From assembly GCA_002633025.1 (NCBI GenBank), contig NMRB01000149.1:176792-240791 (forward strand): a stretch of 64,000 nt of DNA. Direction: 5' to 3'. The notes beneath the pieces are model-generated. The model did not search any database, was not told the DNA's origin, and saw nothing but the letters and a program-made list of their open reading frames with translations. Positions 12,001-27,000 of the stretch are shown here, one piece after another. This stretch comes from Notospermus geniculatus (lineage: Eukaryota > Nemertea > Pilidiophora > Heteronemertea > Lineidae). Every line of letters starts with the position of its first letter. The first letter of the stretch is position 1. The translations under genes were made by a program, and so were the position numbers.

Positions 12001-15000
12001 TGGGTTGTGATACAGAACATACATTCCTACTATCAGTCCAAGTGTGCTAGAGTTTACCAGTATTCATGAGTCTATGATTTGTCGACAGTACATCCGATGT
12101 TCCCCTGGCTTGACAGCCTGATGGGTATCCTATGTGTATATATGTTCAGCATGGACAGAGAGTAGTCTGAGGAAAGAACTCCAGTATGATCCTTATATGA
12201 TCGTAACTTAAGGCGGTGATCCAGGATTTTGGAATTTTCGCCATCCGTGCTGTGTATACAAATCTTGACCCTTGATAATATTGCAGTAGTAGCATACTGT
12301 AAACCGTGCAATTTTCGCGGGGCTAAATGTTTGCAAATTTTGGGGTCTACGAATTTACGAAGAATAATTTTTCGCGATTGGAACCCTTCAGCTTCATAAA
12401 ACCTCAAGAACCAATGATTTTTGCACGATTTATGTTCGCGTTTTGACCCTCGAGCGTGAAAATCGCGAAAATAAAACGCACGCGAAAATTTCACGGTTTA
12501 CAGTATATACATTGTACATCACACTGCAAGATGTTTTGGGTACAATTTTCTGTGGTTTGTAAGGGAGTTCATTCCTCTCATTTAACGTTTAGTTAGAAGG
12601 TTTAAAAGGCTTTTCATAGATGCAGCCATAAGCCATAACTAGGCAGCAAACAAATGATTCTTCGTAGTGATGGGAAGAGACACCTTATGAATGGCATGGT
12701 GTCTTCTCTTCCCAAGAGCCGATTGTCTTTGCAACCAACATCCCTTTCATTGCTTCTAGATTCTGCAATCAATGTTCAGTGTGCACCCATGAGATGTTTT
12801 TTTCTTGCACCTGTCTTTGTGTTCTGCATTTTGTTTGTTTGTTCATTCATGTCTCTTTGAGCCCATAAACATCCTTACTGCTTCTTAGATGATGCTTTTC
12901 TTGTTCAACTCTTCTGATATTTTGAAAACTTGAAGCTAACAAGCTCTTTCTGTCATCTTGTGAAAATCATATAAAGAAACCTGATTGTGGGTCGAAAATG
13001 GTGAGACAAACTCTGGTCTCCACGGTTACTTGTCTCTTTCATTTGCTGCATGCTGATATGTCCATGTTTCTTTGCTCCTCTTCTGTTGTCTCTACATTGG
13101 CAAACATCCTGTGCATGCTCTTGCATGTCTGTGCTGTGCGTCCTATTGTATCGTAAAGAGAAAGTCTGTGTTCAATACTGAGCGTTCTCATTGAGACACT
13201 CCTGTAAAGTTTCCGGTAAAGCTTTGAACTGTGCCGAGCTGTCTCTTGCTTCCTAAGCTGTGTCAAGCACCCTGTTCCGCAACTTCTGACGTCACCCCCT
13301 ACACTTTCATGTGTATAAACCTCTTCAGACTCTATCAGCTTGTCTGCTTTTAGTTGGTTAAATGTTTTCATCTCACAAAAGACATAGAACTTATTCTTAT
13401 TTCCTATTCATTTGATTTTCAGAAGAAAATCCCTATGTCCCAAGTTTTGCTAAACTACCCCAGAACTCGAAAGGTACCTTTATACTTCTCCCTGATTGTA
13501 TACTGGTAGACTAGATTGAGTCTTCATGTGTCCCACTGTGGGGTATTCGCTTCTATAGTTTAGAGATGAGCAATGTTGTCATGTTGCTTAATACTGTACA
13601 CTGTAACTCACTGACCACATGAGTTGACCCAATCTCTGAATGAGTTTATCTTTGTTGTGTCCTTACTGTTGAAAGTCGCTGTTGTTTGGATAATACACTT
13701 CAATTGGTTTAATTGATTTTACTTCTGAAAATTTGACTGCTAATACAGTAATCTCAATCTTTGACATTCATTGGTGGTTGTAGTCGAACACAATTCTGTG
13801 ATTCAATCAATCAGAGTTGAGGCTTGATAATGTTGTTTGCCTGAACCAATGAGAACACAAGCTTCATGAATGCTATTGTAGCTGAGCCAGTGAGGTGACA
13901 GGCCTCATAATCAAGCATGACAGGTCATGATAATGGGGAGAACCTACTGATAAAGTTCTTTTCACACTGGAAAACTTCTTTTTTGTGGGGTATATCTGAT
14001 GTCCCAATCCCATGGCCACATTATAGTTGCCAAAGACCTCACCTTTATTACCTCCTGCATGCTTTCCTTTAGTTTCGTTGCATTAAAAGTTTAGTTTGAC
14101 CCATTGCACAAACCCTCCAGCCCACAACTTAATGTGCCTTGATTTACCATAAGCAGTTGTTGTTCAAGCACTGTAACTGGGTTGAGGGGGACTGTTGATG
14201 TTAAAATGAGTACTGGTACTGTCTTCAAGCTCTCTGTTGAGGACTACTGGTACTGATATCGTGGTTCTTGTATAGATGATATGCAATGTACACTGATGCT
14301 GCATGCACATGTCTTCCATCACACGGCATCCTCCTTTGGACAGTTACACAAACTAGCCCCTGGGAAAGGCGTACACCATAGAGGCAGGGGTTACTAAAAA
14401 GTAAGTTCATAAAATGGAGGCGTGCCAAAAACTGACTGTTAGTTTCATGCCCTAGGATGGTTAATCAAATCACGGATTACCTCCTTGTGCATAGAGCGAG
14501 CCCTAAGTTCAAGTCCATAGCATCACGATATCCCTTTGCCTCAGCATTCATTCTAGCAGAGTTCTAAACGTTGCTTTCTCTTGCAGCTGACACTCTAGAG
14601 CGAGACCGTATGAAAAGTTATACACATGAATCATATGGTTCTAAAGGAAGGTTAGTAAAGACTTGTCTCTTTGGTGAAGCTAATTTGGTTGAAGGCACAC
14701 TCAATGTATCTTCAAAACTAATTGATGGCTTTCTTTCTCCCAATTTCAGTAGTACATGGTCCCCAGCACATGCTCGATCAAAAGTTGAAATCTACCGCAA
14801 TCACCCTAGAAGAATAGAGGACTATGAACCTGGCTATTCATCTATAGCTGATAAGGAAATACAAACGGTGAGTTTGGGGTCTCAGTTCTGTGGTAAGTTT
14901 CTGGTCTTGGATATTTGGAAGCAACACTGCGGGACAGGAGCTGGGGAGTTTGTCAGCAGGTGGTGCACAATAAACTAGGCCCCAGGGTGGTCAGATGAAG

Positions 15001-18000
15001 TGGTCAGGATAATCGCTGTCAGTGAAACAGAGGAAATCTGAGTATACATGAATGTGTATCATCTTCTTACCGGTAATCATTTTCTAATCCATTCCCAAGA
15101 GCTTTCCCCTTCCATTGCTGATCAACGCTGCTGTCCCAATAAACCCTCATGGTCACCATTGGTGACGGTCCTTCCCATTGCTGGTCAATGCTGTTATCCC
15201 TGTAAACCTTCACAGTTATGGTGATGGTTCATCGCATGATCCCATCATATTTTGTATCCCTTACTTTGCTATTTCAGTTGTAACATTTCAACTTAATTTT
15301 AGTGTCTGACATTGTTGCTGTTTCAGAAAAAAGCCTATCTGAATAAATTAAACAAATTTAAGGTAGATTTTTCGTTGTTTTGTCTCCAAACCGTCATGAA
15401 GATCCCATACCATGATCCACCCTTCTAACTCAGTCTTTGAACTGTTACATATACGTGTAATTCCATACAGTTTGTAGACGAAAGTTTCGTGCAGATAGAA
15501 AGCGCTGAATGGAAGTCTGGAAAACCGGCAGTGCTGAGTAAGAGATGAAACTGGTGCCTTGATCAGAATCACAAAGATGAACTCTTCTGACCCTACATGT
15601 AATAAAGTGTGATTTTAAGGTGACTCGAAATCTCAAATGTTTTACGCAAAAAATCTGGCTAACTGCACACTGAATTTGGAAAACAAGGCTCGGGGGCCCT
15701 AGGGAGCCATCATAAGGAGGTGCCCGGAGCCTTATTTTCTCCATTTAGTGCACAGTTAGTCAGATTTTTTGCATCAAAAATTCGAGATTTCGAGTCACTT
15801 TAGGTACATAACCCTTAAGTTGGTCCTAGTGTTTAGATTGCCCACTTGTACACCAGTTAGTCCTCCCTCTTTGATTAATCAGTTCCTTGGTAACTTAGAT
15901 GAAACCCTATGTGTTCCCCACTCTAGTTGAATACCTCTATACCACTTTTGTACTCTGACCTGATATCATTGCATCTTTCAAAATTCCATGATTGGAAACA
16001 AAGTGAATCTGCTCTAATCAGATGGGTTGGGGTCAGTTGTGGGATCTTCCTGAGGTTTGGTGACAATCATCATGACCAGGTTCAACATAACTTGCACTGA
16101 TCTCTCTGTGTAATCATACAGGGACTATACTAACCGATGCACAGGAAGATATTGGTCAAGTTTTGTTGATCCTGGGTCTGTAGTTGCTGTACGCGTAATG
16201 TTGCTATAACTTAGTAATAAGCAGCCTTTTGCTGTGGAGTGTCAAAAACAAGTGATAGTAAACCACAACCTCTTCATTCCCTTTACATTCTAGCCAATGA
16301 CTCGCGTTGCAGTAAGTCTCAGTTTCTGTGTCAGAATGGCCGCATATCATGTAGATGCTGAAATGAATCAAACACCTTTTCTCATCAAAGATTGCATATA
16401 AATACTTGATTGAAATACTGGTATGAACAGAATGTATGGTCTGATCTGCTCTTCTCTCCTCTTCAAACACTTGATATGAACAAAACACCTCTTCAGCTAC
16501 TGGGTATGAACACACATCTGCGTGTCTGACCATCTCAGCTCTTTAAATACTGCAGGGTGTGAACACACCTCTTCAAATACTTGGTATGAAAATGCATGTG
16601 GTCTGTCCTTCTCTGCTTTCAAATACTGGTATGAACACCTGATACTGGGTATGAATGCAGGGTATAAACACATCCTGTCAAGCCTGTCTGTGTTCCTCAA
16701 ATACTGGGTATGAACAAACATCTAATCTGCTGTTCGCTACTCTCAAATACTGGGTATGAATACACACACACACATCTTGTCTACCTTTCTTTACTCTTTC
16801 TTCAAATACTAGTTATGAACATATATCCGTTATGAACGGTATCCTTTCTTTTCATCATAAACTGGGTATGAAATAATCTTCTCTTCAAATACTGGGCATA
16901 CACGTGACACCATCGAAAAAATGACTGGCGAAATATCCTCACTTGTAGGCTTCATATGAAACTGCTACCAAAATGATGTCCAAAAAGAAATGTTTTTAAG
17001 TGTGCTTTGCGTTCTTGCTTGAAGAAACTGTAACCGTGGCAATAACTGATTTTGAATAAGATTTTGCTAACCCTCTTGTGGTGTAACAGAACTTCAAATC
17101 TTGAAATCCTTTGGCCAACTTTGTGTGGTTTACCTCCTACCTCTGTTCAAATGCTTTGAAATGTACTGTCGTGTCAATAACAAACAAAAGCTTATACATT
17201 TCATCATATGTTCTTAGATCTCTCTGCCTAGTGTATCGTCTGCTTCTGATAGTCTTCAATCCTCAAATACTGGGTGCCAGTCAGGGCTGGGTTGCACAAA
17301 ACTCATGTTAGCGCTAACATGATGTTAGCGCTAACATCATGTTAAATGACGTAAAATGACAATGGATTTTGACGTCATCTAACATAAAAGTTAGCGCTAA
17401 CACCATGTTAGCACTAACATGAGTTTTGTGCAACCGGCCCCTGTTCTGAAGTGGTGCCTCACATTCAATGGAAAGGAGTGATAGTAGAATGCCTATTCAG
17501 TAGCATTCTTTTAGGATAGATGGCAGCACTGTTGAATAAGTCGAGCCGTGTAAATATGTCTGATGTAATATTCACGTGCCTTGATCAATCTTGACAGTTG
17601 AATAACTCGTTATGTGATCTAATCACATACTTAGCCATATTAGGAATTCCGCTGGTGTCCATGCCCAAACAAGGCCATAGCAAAAGTGTACTTCGACGGT
17701 TTGAGGGAATAAGTGGCCTAATCCTTGTGGTTAGATTACAAATTCAAGATATTTAAACCACTTACACAAACAGAAGTGTTTGTTTAGGAAAATAATTATG
17801 TGGTTGGGTGGCGTGTCGTATTTTGGACAATGAACTAGAAAAGTCATTTAGGCCCGATTAGGTTCAGAAGATTGGTTTAGGCCTGCTGTTGACCAATGTG
17901 ACTGTTGTTGAATGACGTCTTTGGACATGTTTTTACTGGGCAAAAAACGTACAAAATTCATCTTGTTAATTCGAGCAAAACTTGTCACTTGGTGCCATGG

Positions 18001-21000
18001 CCCTGAGTTTCGGCAAAAATTCATAGGTTTCGGTCATTGAAGTGCTCGGCAATACCTGCGTTGGGTTTGGGGACTAGGCGTAGATATTATTGATGAAAAA
18101 AAAGGAAGGGTATGTCTGTAATAGGGAAGTAGAGCAGTGGAAGTTCCGAGGCGGAGTCCTCTTATCCTTGTGCATCATCCTGTAGCTTCAACCCCTAAAA
18201 TTTCACTTTCAGGCTGAGAAAGTTTATGATATTCAACGCTCTGATAAGGTATTTACTGTAATTCATGGGTTGAGTAAAATAACAGTCTGCCTCGTCCAAA
18301 CCATGCAGTTCTTACACATTGTTGTACTGTTTTCATGATTTGCTCATCAGAAGGAATCTCGATTTGAAATCTCAACCAGCGTCAACGACTGCATGGCATT
18401 GGACGAGGCAAAATAGGTAGCATATTGTACCCTTGATGAAAACTAACTTCTTGCATCAGAGATCCAGACGATGTGGATCGGAATTTATTTGTCTGTAGCA
18501 TTTTGGTGTCTGGTCAAATAAACTAACTTTTTTTTTCAACAGTTGTTCAGATTTTGTTGAGAGACTTCCCCTTGGGTCATGAACACTAACACATGTCATT
18601 GTGGAGTTGTGTATTTCATCGGCTAGTCAATACTCCTCTATGTACTAACAGTTGTTCAAGTAGCTGTCATTTGTTTTCAATTGCAGTTGTGCATTGTACA
18701 TTTCATTTCAAAATGTTGAAGATTTAGCCTTGAGAGTGGAACCTCTCTATTAAGGACACCTTTGCTGATTGAGGAACGGTGATTTTAATTGACAGGGGTT
18801 CTGATTCATAGATGTCAAAATGAATACAAATGACCAGGAGGAGCTGTCAGTGAGCTGACCAATAGGTGTCACTACGGCCTAATTCAATGCATATAGCGGA
18901 CATATTCATTCTTGATTGAGCACCAATCAAGAGAAGTTTTGTATTGGTCCACTAGAACTGTGCTGCCATCTTTTGGCAATACGCACAGCTGATTGCTACT
19001 ATTTCGGACTGATCTTTGGTGTCCTTAAAAGCGAAGTACTCTTGGCGGAAGTGTCCACTTAGAAAGGCTCCATTGTATACGATAATGCGCAGACATATTA
19101 TGATAAGAAGCTTTTTCCAAAAATATATGAGTATTTGCAAGTCCCACTACGGATTTGCTTGACGTTTTTTACTGCCCGCTGTGCCATTAATGGCACCCCT
19201 GTGGGCACAAATTGAGACCGATTGAATTACCCTGACCAAGAATAGGCCAATCAAATCCATTGACAAGCGAATCCTTTGAGGCCGTAAAGTAATATTCCAT
19301 GTTTATTGACAGTCATAAAACAGTTCTAGTGCTAATCAATTTTTCTATATTGCCTGTCCCAGCCTCTCACTTCGCTGGTGAATGACTCAAATCCTTTCAA
19401 TATGATCGACTAACTGCATTTCCTGATGAATTCATCAATGAATGATACAAATTCTCTTTCATTATTGTATTGGACTTCAGTCTCCGTATGATGATACTGT
19501 AAGCCCCTATATTTCACCACTAAATTTCAGGTCAATGCTGGCACCAGTTTTGGCTCAATATCATTGCACTTCTAGCGAAAATAGATAGAGAGGATCTATT
19601 TTTGCCTCTAGTGTAATAATGTCCTATTGGTGGCGACATTTGCAAGAATGAATTTTGATAAGAAAAAAATTCACTTTAAAATATTTGTAAGTTTACACGT
19701 CTCGGAGCAATTGGTGGGCGGATGTACCACCTGTGAGCAGTCATGTGCCAATTTCACTCCCCTGATTGGACAAGGGATGGTTGCCATGAACAACTCCAGC
19801 CACTCCCCGTGATTTTCTAACACCGTGGTCTCTCTCCAGGGAGTGAGCAAGATCACCGTAATATCATGATTGATCCCGTATACTACAATCGTGATGGTAT
19901 TGATTTTCCACATGTGTCCATTATTGATGTGACTGTATGAGCTGGCCATGTGCTGCACGGACTTGTGTAACTAGAAAAGCAATAGGAAGCAACTCATTTG
20001 ATCACAAGTATGCACTTACTGTGATATCTGAAGAAAAAACTTCCAACTACGATTATCAGTTTTATTCCTTCTGCTGAAGGGGTCAAGTGGGGAAACTTGG
20101 TTAACAAGGACTTCAGTTGAAAGTTGATAGCTTTGTCTCCCAATTCATCAAAGACAAAAATTTCCTATACTTCTGAATAAGTTGAAATGCGCACAAGACA
20201 ACATTACAACACAAAGAATGCTATAAAGACTACTACTATAGTATGCTTGTTTTGCCAATTTCAAATATACTCTGTTGTATGGGCCTCTCTGCAGGATTTC
20301 ATAGAAGATGTATCAATCATTCACCAATTTGGCTGGCAGCCCTATTGATATGGAACGGGGACAATGCCTGGAAAAATTTGTACAACTGCTGCTTAGTGTA
20401 GGATTTGTAAAAGGTGCATCTTGTTTCATTATTTTGACACCCCATCTCAGACCAGGTGTATGTGTTGCCATGGTTACCTGGCATGTGATTGTGGAATCCT
20501 AGAAGTCGTGTCCAGTGTCCATTAGCAGTGGGTGTGGTTACGTTTATCGACACAGCCAGCTCGTCATCACCACCATATTGGAATATGCGTGTGGTGTGTA
20601 ATGCACACTGATGTTATAGTCATACATTTCTCTTTATTTTACATCCTGCTCGGATATTAGGATTTCCCGAATGAGGTAGACAATTCTTATACACTTTTCT
20701 CCATTTTCACAAGGTTTGCCTACCATGCGTGTTTGGCTGTGAGCCCTGCACTTCTATTCTGACCTGTTCTGTCACCCCCTGCCCTGGTGTCAACTTATCA
20801 GGCTTACAGCTTGTCATGGCAAAATGACTAACTGGGGTGAGGCCTGCTGACATTAACCCCTTTACTACTCTATGCTACAAATTTGAAATGAACTAATGGT
20901 AACATTGAATGAGGATACCAGTCGCTTTCTTTGACAGATGTTGATGTCAGATGAAGCACGTTGCTGATGTTTTATTCATTTTACCCATTGTTAGAATCAC

Positions 21001-24000
21001 ATGTTGTGTGTCCATAACATTAACCAAGGCCAGTTTATGTTGAGTGTGATGGATCTGATGTAGCTCACCACAATCCACCTGAAATAGACCGAGGCCTACC
21101 GGATGTTGGTCACATTGGAGCCCTCTCCTTATGTCAGCGTATTGGAGTGGAGTATAGACTGCTCTGTCAGAACACGCCTTAGTAGCGGGGTTTCATGATT
21201 GCCCTCAGTCTCTTAAGATGGAATACTGTATCTATACACGTACTTTAGATTGTAAATAGGCAAAATGGTTGGTGGGTGTGGTCGGGACCTGTTCCTTACT
21301 ATCAGATTGTGAATAGGAACATCGTGGGTACTTTCCAGAAGCTTTTATGACCTGCATCCAACCCTGATGAAAGTCAGTGCCCTAATCAAAGGTGTTGGAG
21401 TTGATATAAAAAGCAACCTATCCTCTCTCAATTCCTTCCTGATGCTGAAAATACATGTATAAGTGTTATTCTGCATTATATAATTGGTACCTCAGTACCC
21501 TAGGGATAACTAGGCTTCATACATATTGTCCTTCGGGACATCAATGACAGATGAAGTGTCCTTTATTAGGGTTTTCCATTCTTCTAACTGATGTTATAGA
21601 TTTGCAGTTTTCTCCCTCATAGTTTAGACTAATGTTGTGAATTCTATTTGCATGATTGTTCACTTCCCCCAAAGGCAAACCTTATTTTGTTACTGTTCAC
21701 CTATAATAGAATGACATTTTACTTTAATTTCCAACAGGTGTTAAGGCATTTTGCCTCTCTAATACTTCAGGTAGAACCTCTCCCTTTGAAATCTTTTTTT
21801 CTTCATTTTTTTCCAGTCAAAGTATAAATAAATATTTTGGAATGTTTTGATGTTCGTTCAGGCTTGTCCTCAGGTTTATAGCTGTCTGCGTTGCCGTATT
21901 TGGGTATGACCTAAATGACCTTTGCATGACTATCTGTCTCTGTATGAATAATGTAGGAAAAATCGTCTGTCCCTCAATATGCAGATATTTATGATCGAAA
22001 TTCTTTTAAAACTTCCATCGGGTCATTCCTGGTTCGCCAACGTGTTCGTTTTTGAAAGAAAATCATGATATTTCCTAAGCTTTTTCTTTCTTTAAAAAGC
22101 ATGGTTTAATGAGTATTAAAAGACTGCTAACTGTGTTTGGCCTCAAGTGAAATTTTTCTCTAGTATTTGCATGACTACTATTTCTATTATTCTTGGCATG
22201 TAAAACATTTGTATCAAGTTTTCTTGTCAAATATATGGACTTCCGAATCAATACACGTGAGTTGGTATGAAAGTTTGATATTCACGTGAGGCTCTCATAG
22301 TATTCTGGAACACACTTGAGCAGTAGTCAGGAATTTGATGCAGAATGAAGGTAGTTCATTACCCTTAAAGATTGGATCAGATGCTACAGGCTGCTATGGT
22401 CCGTCACTGTATCTTATATCAGGCTGATAGAAGACCTTATAGGCTCTTCCTACCTTTGTATCATGGGTAAACAGGTTGCATGTCCAGCCCTGTTCAAAAT
22501 CTGTACCACTCGGGGTGATAACATTGGCCTGCCATTTTGGCATGTTCCTCTATCTCAGATCCATATTGCTGTTAAATTTGGACATCGATGGCAGTTGCAT
22601 TGAACCCGGACTCAGTCTTTCCGCACTGTATTTTACAAAACCGGGAACAATCGATCACCTTGAATTGAAAATGAACTACACATTGTCGGCCACAACAGAT
22701 GTAAATAATATCCCAGGGCTTCACTCGAGGAAAATTGTCATGTATTTAAAATGAATAGTGCTTATCGTTTGGTATCAATATTTCATGTTTTATTTGTAAT
22801 GGACTGATCATTGTGCCAGTGGTTGAGCTGGAGTTGTTGATTTCACCTGGCTTACAAGAACAGCTGCTCATTTGTGTGTAGTTGATGTACTCCTGGATGA
22901 GCAAACATAGGTTGGAACCATTTCTCTTTGCCTGTCGTTACTGCCGGAGTCAAAACCATGGGACACTGTGATTGTTTCGCAGAATACATTCATGTAGGCC
23001 TACATGTATGTTCAGTGCATAAAACTGTATAGAAAAGATGCTCATTTTGAGCCCCATCACGCCATCTGTCCCTGTGTAGACACAGCCCAATAGTTCATCT
23101 CCGGTCATGATGCAGAAATGACAAATAAGGTCATGACATTCGCCGCTCAATCATTGGAACTACTCGAAGTCAATAGTGATGTTTGATCAAGATGTTGTCA
23201 GTCTAAACTCCAATAATTTCATGGCTTGTTTGGTCATTAATTTTTGTCCCCCGGAGCCCTCGGAGGGGGACTTGAAAATACCGGCCGTCCGTGCGCCTAT
23301 GCCGCTCGCCGCTCGCCGCTCGCCGCTCGCCGCTCGCCGCTACTAGTCCCTTCCGCTCTGTAACTTAAGAACGACTGAAGATTTTGGATTCATATTTGGT
23401 GGAGGGATGTATCATGGGCCAAAGGTGTGTCGCGTGAAAGAATCGGCCAAATCCGATTCTCCACTTTGCCACCAGGGGGCCGAAAGCCAAAACACAAAAA
23501 NNNNNNNNNNNNNNNNNNNNNNNNNNNNNNNNNNNNNNNNNNNNNNNNNNNNNNNNNNNNNNNNNNNNNNNNNNNNNNNNNNNNNNNNNNNNNNNNNNNN
23601 NNNNNNNNNNNNNNNNNNNNNNNNNNNNNNNNNNNNNNNNNNNNNNNNNNNNNNNNNNNNNNNNNNNNNNNNNNNNNNNNNNNNNNNNNNNNNNNNNNNN
23701 NNNNNNNNNNNNNNNNNNNNNNNNNNNNNNNNNNNNNNNNNNNNNNNNNNNNNNNNNNNNNNNNNNNNNNNNNNNNNNNNNNNNNNNNNNNNNNNNNNNN
23801 NNNNNNNNNNNNNNNNNNNNNNNNNNNNNNNNNNNNNNNNNNNNNNNNNNNNNNNNNNNNNNNNNNNNNNNNNNNNNNNNNNNNNNNNNNNNNNNNNNNN
23901 NNNNNNNNNNNNNNNNNNNNNNNNNNNNNNTGGGCCAACGGTGTGTCGCGTCAAAGAATCGACCAAATCTGATTTTCCACTTTGCCACCAGGGGGCCAAA

Positions 24001-27000
24001 AAGCCGAATCACATAAACTGTGATTGTGCCATTAATACTGAACGGAATCTTCAAAATACATGCCCGTCGGACTTGCACCCGGGGCGACGGGGGACGTTCA
24101 ATGCTGTGCTTGTCACCACGGAGACTCGTCAACTGGACTGAGGTGTGTTATCTGAAATTAAACCAGATGACTGCTGTGTGATTCAATGGATTTATATAAA
24201 GAGTGAGTTCAGAAAATATGAATGTGACATGTAGTGTTAGTAAGGATGAGAATTTTCAAGAAATTCCCTGAATTCAAGGATTTTTTTGAAAAAATGAAGT
24301 TGAGAAGTGACACATTTGATATTCGACTTGATCCGGTGACCCCTCCTGATACCATGGACCTAAATTTAGGTCCATGCTGGTACTTATGCTTCCTTCATCT
24401 CTTTTTCAGAGCACATTTTATAATCCGCCCATTGAGAAGCCTGGACAGAACAGTCAATAGTAAGTAATAAATCTTCTTTTTCACCTACGATGCTTGTGTG
24501 GCTTCAGATCAGGTGCATTGAAATGGGTAATGGAAATCCATTTTCCCTGGTCCTCAGAAATAGCTGCTATGTTTCTCACCGTCATTGTAACAGCTGTAGA
24601 ATGGGCATGGGGACATAAACTTGATTTGAATGTAGTGCTTTTGTGTTTCTAGTTGTTGAGTGATTTACAATCTATACAATGGAACCTTCCTTCGTGGACA
24701 CTTCTGCCTGGAGGACACCTCACAAGTGAGGACAGCAGAGTTCGACCCCCAATTGGTCAGGTCTGTTCCATCTCGAGCAGTAGTTCTTACTGCACATTCC
24801 CTTCGTCAAGGCACACACTGATATACTCAAGAGGGGTCTGTTCATTTTGACAGCTGTATTGAGGACACCTCTCAATTAAGGACAGCACCCGGCAGTCCTA
24901 ATGGTGTCCTCAATAAAGAGGTTCTGATGTATGTGGGCGGTATATTGCAAAAGTTGATAGGAAAAGTCCCATTGGTGCTACGCGAGTCATGCCAATGGGT
25001 AGCAAGTTGTACCATCTGCACCCAAGGATATTGAAGGATAAGGCTTTATGTCACTGCCTCAAAGTGCCCACAGGTCGACATTGCATCTTGAAGCGACTCG
25101 AGGGATCCGTCGCAGATCAAAAAACCACCACGTGCAGGTCGACATTTCAGCAATTGAGAGGGACTCGGAGCAACTGGCAGTTATACCTCGAACAGCACGC
25201 TCATGATGTATCCGGCAGTTGCTCGGAGACGCAAGCGCGCTCAGGTCGACAAAATCGGCAACGATCAGTCACTCCGAGTTGCTTCCGCATCGCCAGAAAG
25301 CTAGTTGCCGCGAGTTGCTTCAGGACGCAATGTCGACCTGTGAGCACCTTTAGGTAGCCAGTACGAATGATATCATAGGATGATAAACTCTTGAAAACTC
25401 AAATCACTCCTTCGCAGATAACAGGTGTAATGGGAACTATTTTCATATTCCTTCCACCTTGATTCAAACAATAAATTTGCCTTCACCTACTCATACATTT
25501 GCAATCAGCATGGCTTGCTGGCTTTGAGTAGCGTATATGGTTCGGAAAAATCTTTGTTACTCACAATTTTACACATAACTGGAGAGGCAGAGAATTGTAA
25601 AACAGTGGTTGAAGGGCCATTAAAACCTGTTTCTAGGTATTCAACTGCCATCAAAGTCAACCAAGTAGCCCAGGTATTAATGTTTGAGTGAAATTTCCAT
25701 CTCTGCATTGGTAAACAAGATGCACTATTCATCATTACCTATCCGGTTGTGTTACATTTGTTAGCAGTTTAGGTATTTGCCGAGTGTGGAGCATCTCTTT
25801 TGAGAACCTCTGCTGTGAGGACACCTCTATGTTACGTACTGTGGTCTGAAGTTCAGTTGCAGTGGATCTTACCCCTGTAATCAGGACACCTACCATGGAT
25901 GTCCATTATAGAGGTGTTGGTCCCATGTGTGCAAATTGTGTGACTCTCTCAGTTGAGTTGGACAACAACCAACACATGATGCTGAAGATATAACAACCAA
26001 GTAATCTTTTCCAATTCAGTTTTGCTACACTTGAATCAAATATCCGAGTGTATAGGTCCTGAGCACTGTATACAAATTATCTGTATTTAACCCAGTGCAA
26101 ATCACTTTCAAGCTGAGCAGATGCTCAGCTGTGTTATCTATTAAAGAGCGTATATTCCACTCAGATTTGGGACCATGGTCTTACTACACTTTCAACCATC
26201 AATTCACGTGCATTTTGCTGGCAACATGGGACACGGAACCATTGCTGCTGCTTTTGAAATGCCTGTCGATTTCAATGGGCGTCACAAGTAACAGAAGGTG
26301 TGCTTGTTACATGAATTTGTGGCCTGGGATATCGGCCCGAATTTCACTTTTAATTAAATCGAAATGTCTCTGGAATTTGAAATCAATAATTTGTATTAAT
26401 GTATTGCACGACACGCTCGTTTGTTGATGGAATCCAGTGCCCTGGGTCCAGCGGTAATTGGAATACCTTTCACACCTTTATCTTCATTTCATTCAGATTT
26501 AAACTAGAACATCCAGTCTGTATTAAATTCACACAGCACCAAATCCCAACATATGCCAATACATGAAAAATCAATCTATCATATAGAGCAAAATATTGCG
26601 GTCTGTTGGCACCTATTGATTAGTTTTCTAACAGTTTTATAGTTGGGCTCTCTTATTTATAACGGGCGGAAGGGCTGTTGGAATGTCTCCGTGAAAACAT
26701 CTGTGTAATCATTAATTGGTAGCGGTTCATGCTTCAGTTCACAGACAAGCTTTGATCGTATTCCTCGTATGGTAAATTGGACCCAAATTATTGCTTTGAT
26801 TTCACTAATTTCACTAAGTTGTAAACACTCTCCTGTTGATAGCAGTTGGTGAATTTGTTCCTTGTTTTCATCAGCTTCTCCGTCATCTGCGATGCGGATT
26901 CCAAGTGACTATGGATTCTGTCACCAACTTCTCTCTGGAATAACTTGTATTCTTTTGCAATGATTCTGCAGTGGTTCACCAACATTGAGAGCAACACACA

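Larger units (their letters stand above)
10153..14586 (+). other. SORBS: SORBS introns 5-8 region
   Basis: Between exons 5 and 9, apart from exons 6-8, this holds a Harbinger-like element (10319-10787) and a TA-flanked foldback element (12297-12503). Nothing else is recognisable. Confidence 0.6.
15363..24409 (+). other. SORBS: SORBS introns 11-12 with repeats and sequence gap
   Basis: Long introns around microexon 12. They contain the elements at 15616-15803, 17284-17440 and 18735-19078, the degenerate minisatellite at 16395-16890, the 7-bp tandem array at 23300-23342 and the 430-base N gap. I see no supported exon in 18.3-24.4 kb; weak candidates at 21728 and 21957 are listed as rejected. 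Confidence 0.55.

Noticed and set aside
12072-12494. 140-residue minus-strand frame
   Set aside because: It mostly covers the foldback MITE at 12297-12503 and has no family features.
20297-20345. Possible exon after CTCTCTGCAG ([14 protein letters not shown])
   Set aside because: There is no donor before an in-frame stop.
21728-21770. Possible 33-nt microexon ([11 protein letters not shown])
   Set aside because: AACAG and CAGGTAGA fit loosely, but the hydrophobic peptide is unlike the polar SORBS linker and the context is low-complexity.
21957-22045. Possible exon encoding [17 protein letters not shown]
   Set aside because: The peptide looks plausible for the linker, but the acceptor is weak and no consensus donor follows in frame. 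It would need RNA evidence.
23365-24141. Several overlapping frames through the N gap
   Set aside because: They exist only because N codons are not stops; the sequenced ends are a repeat element.
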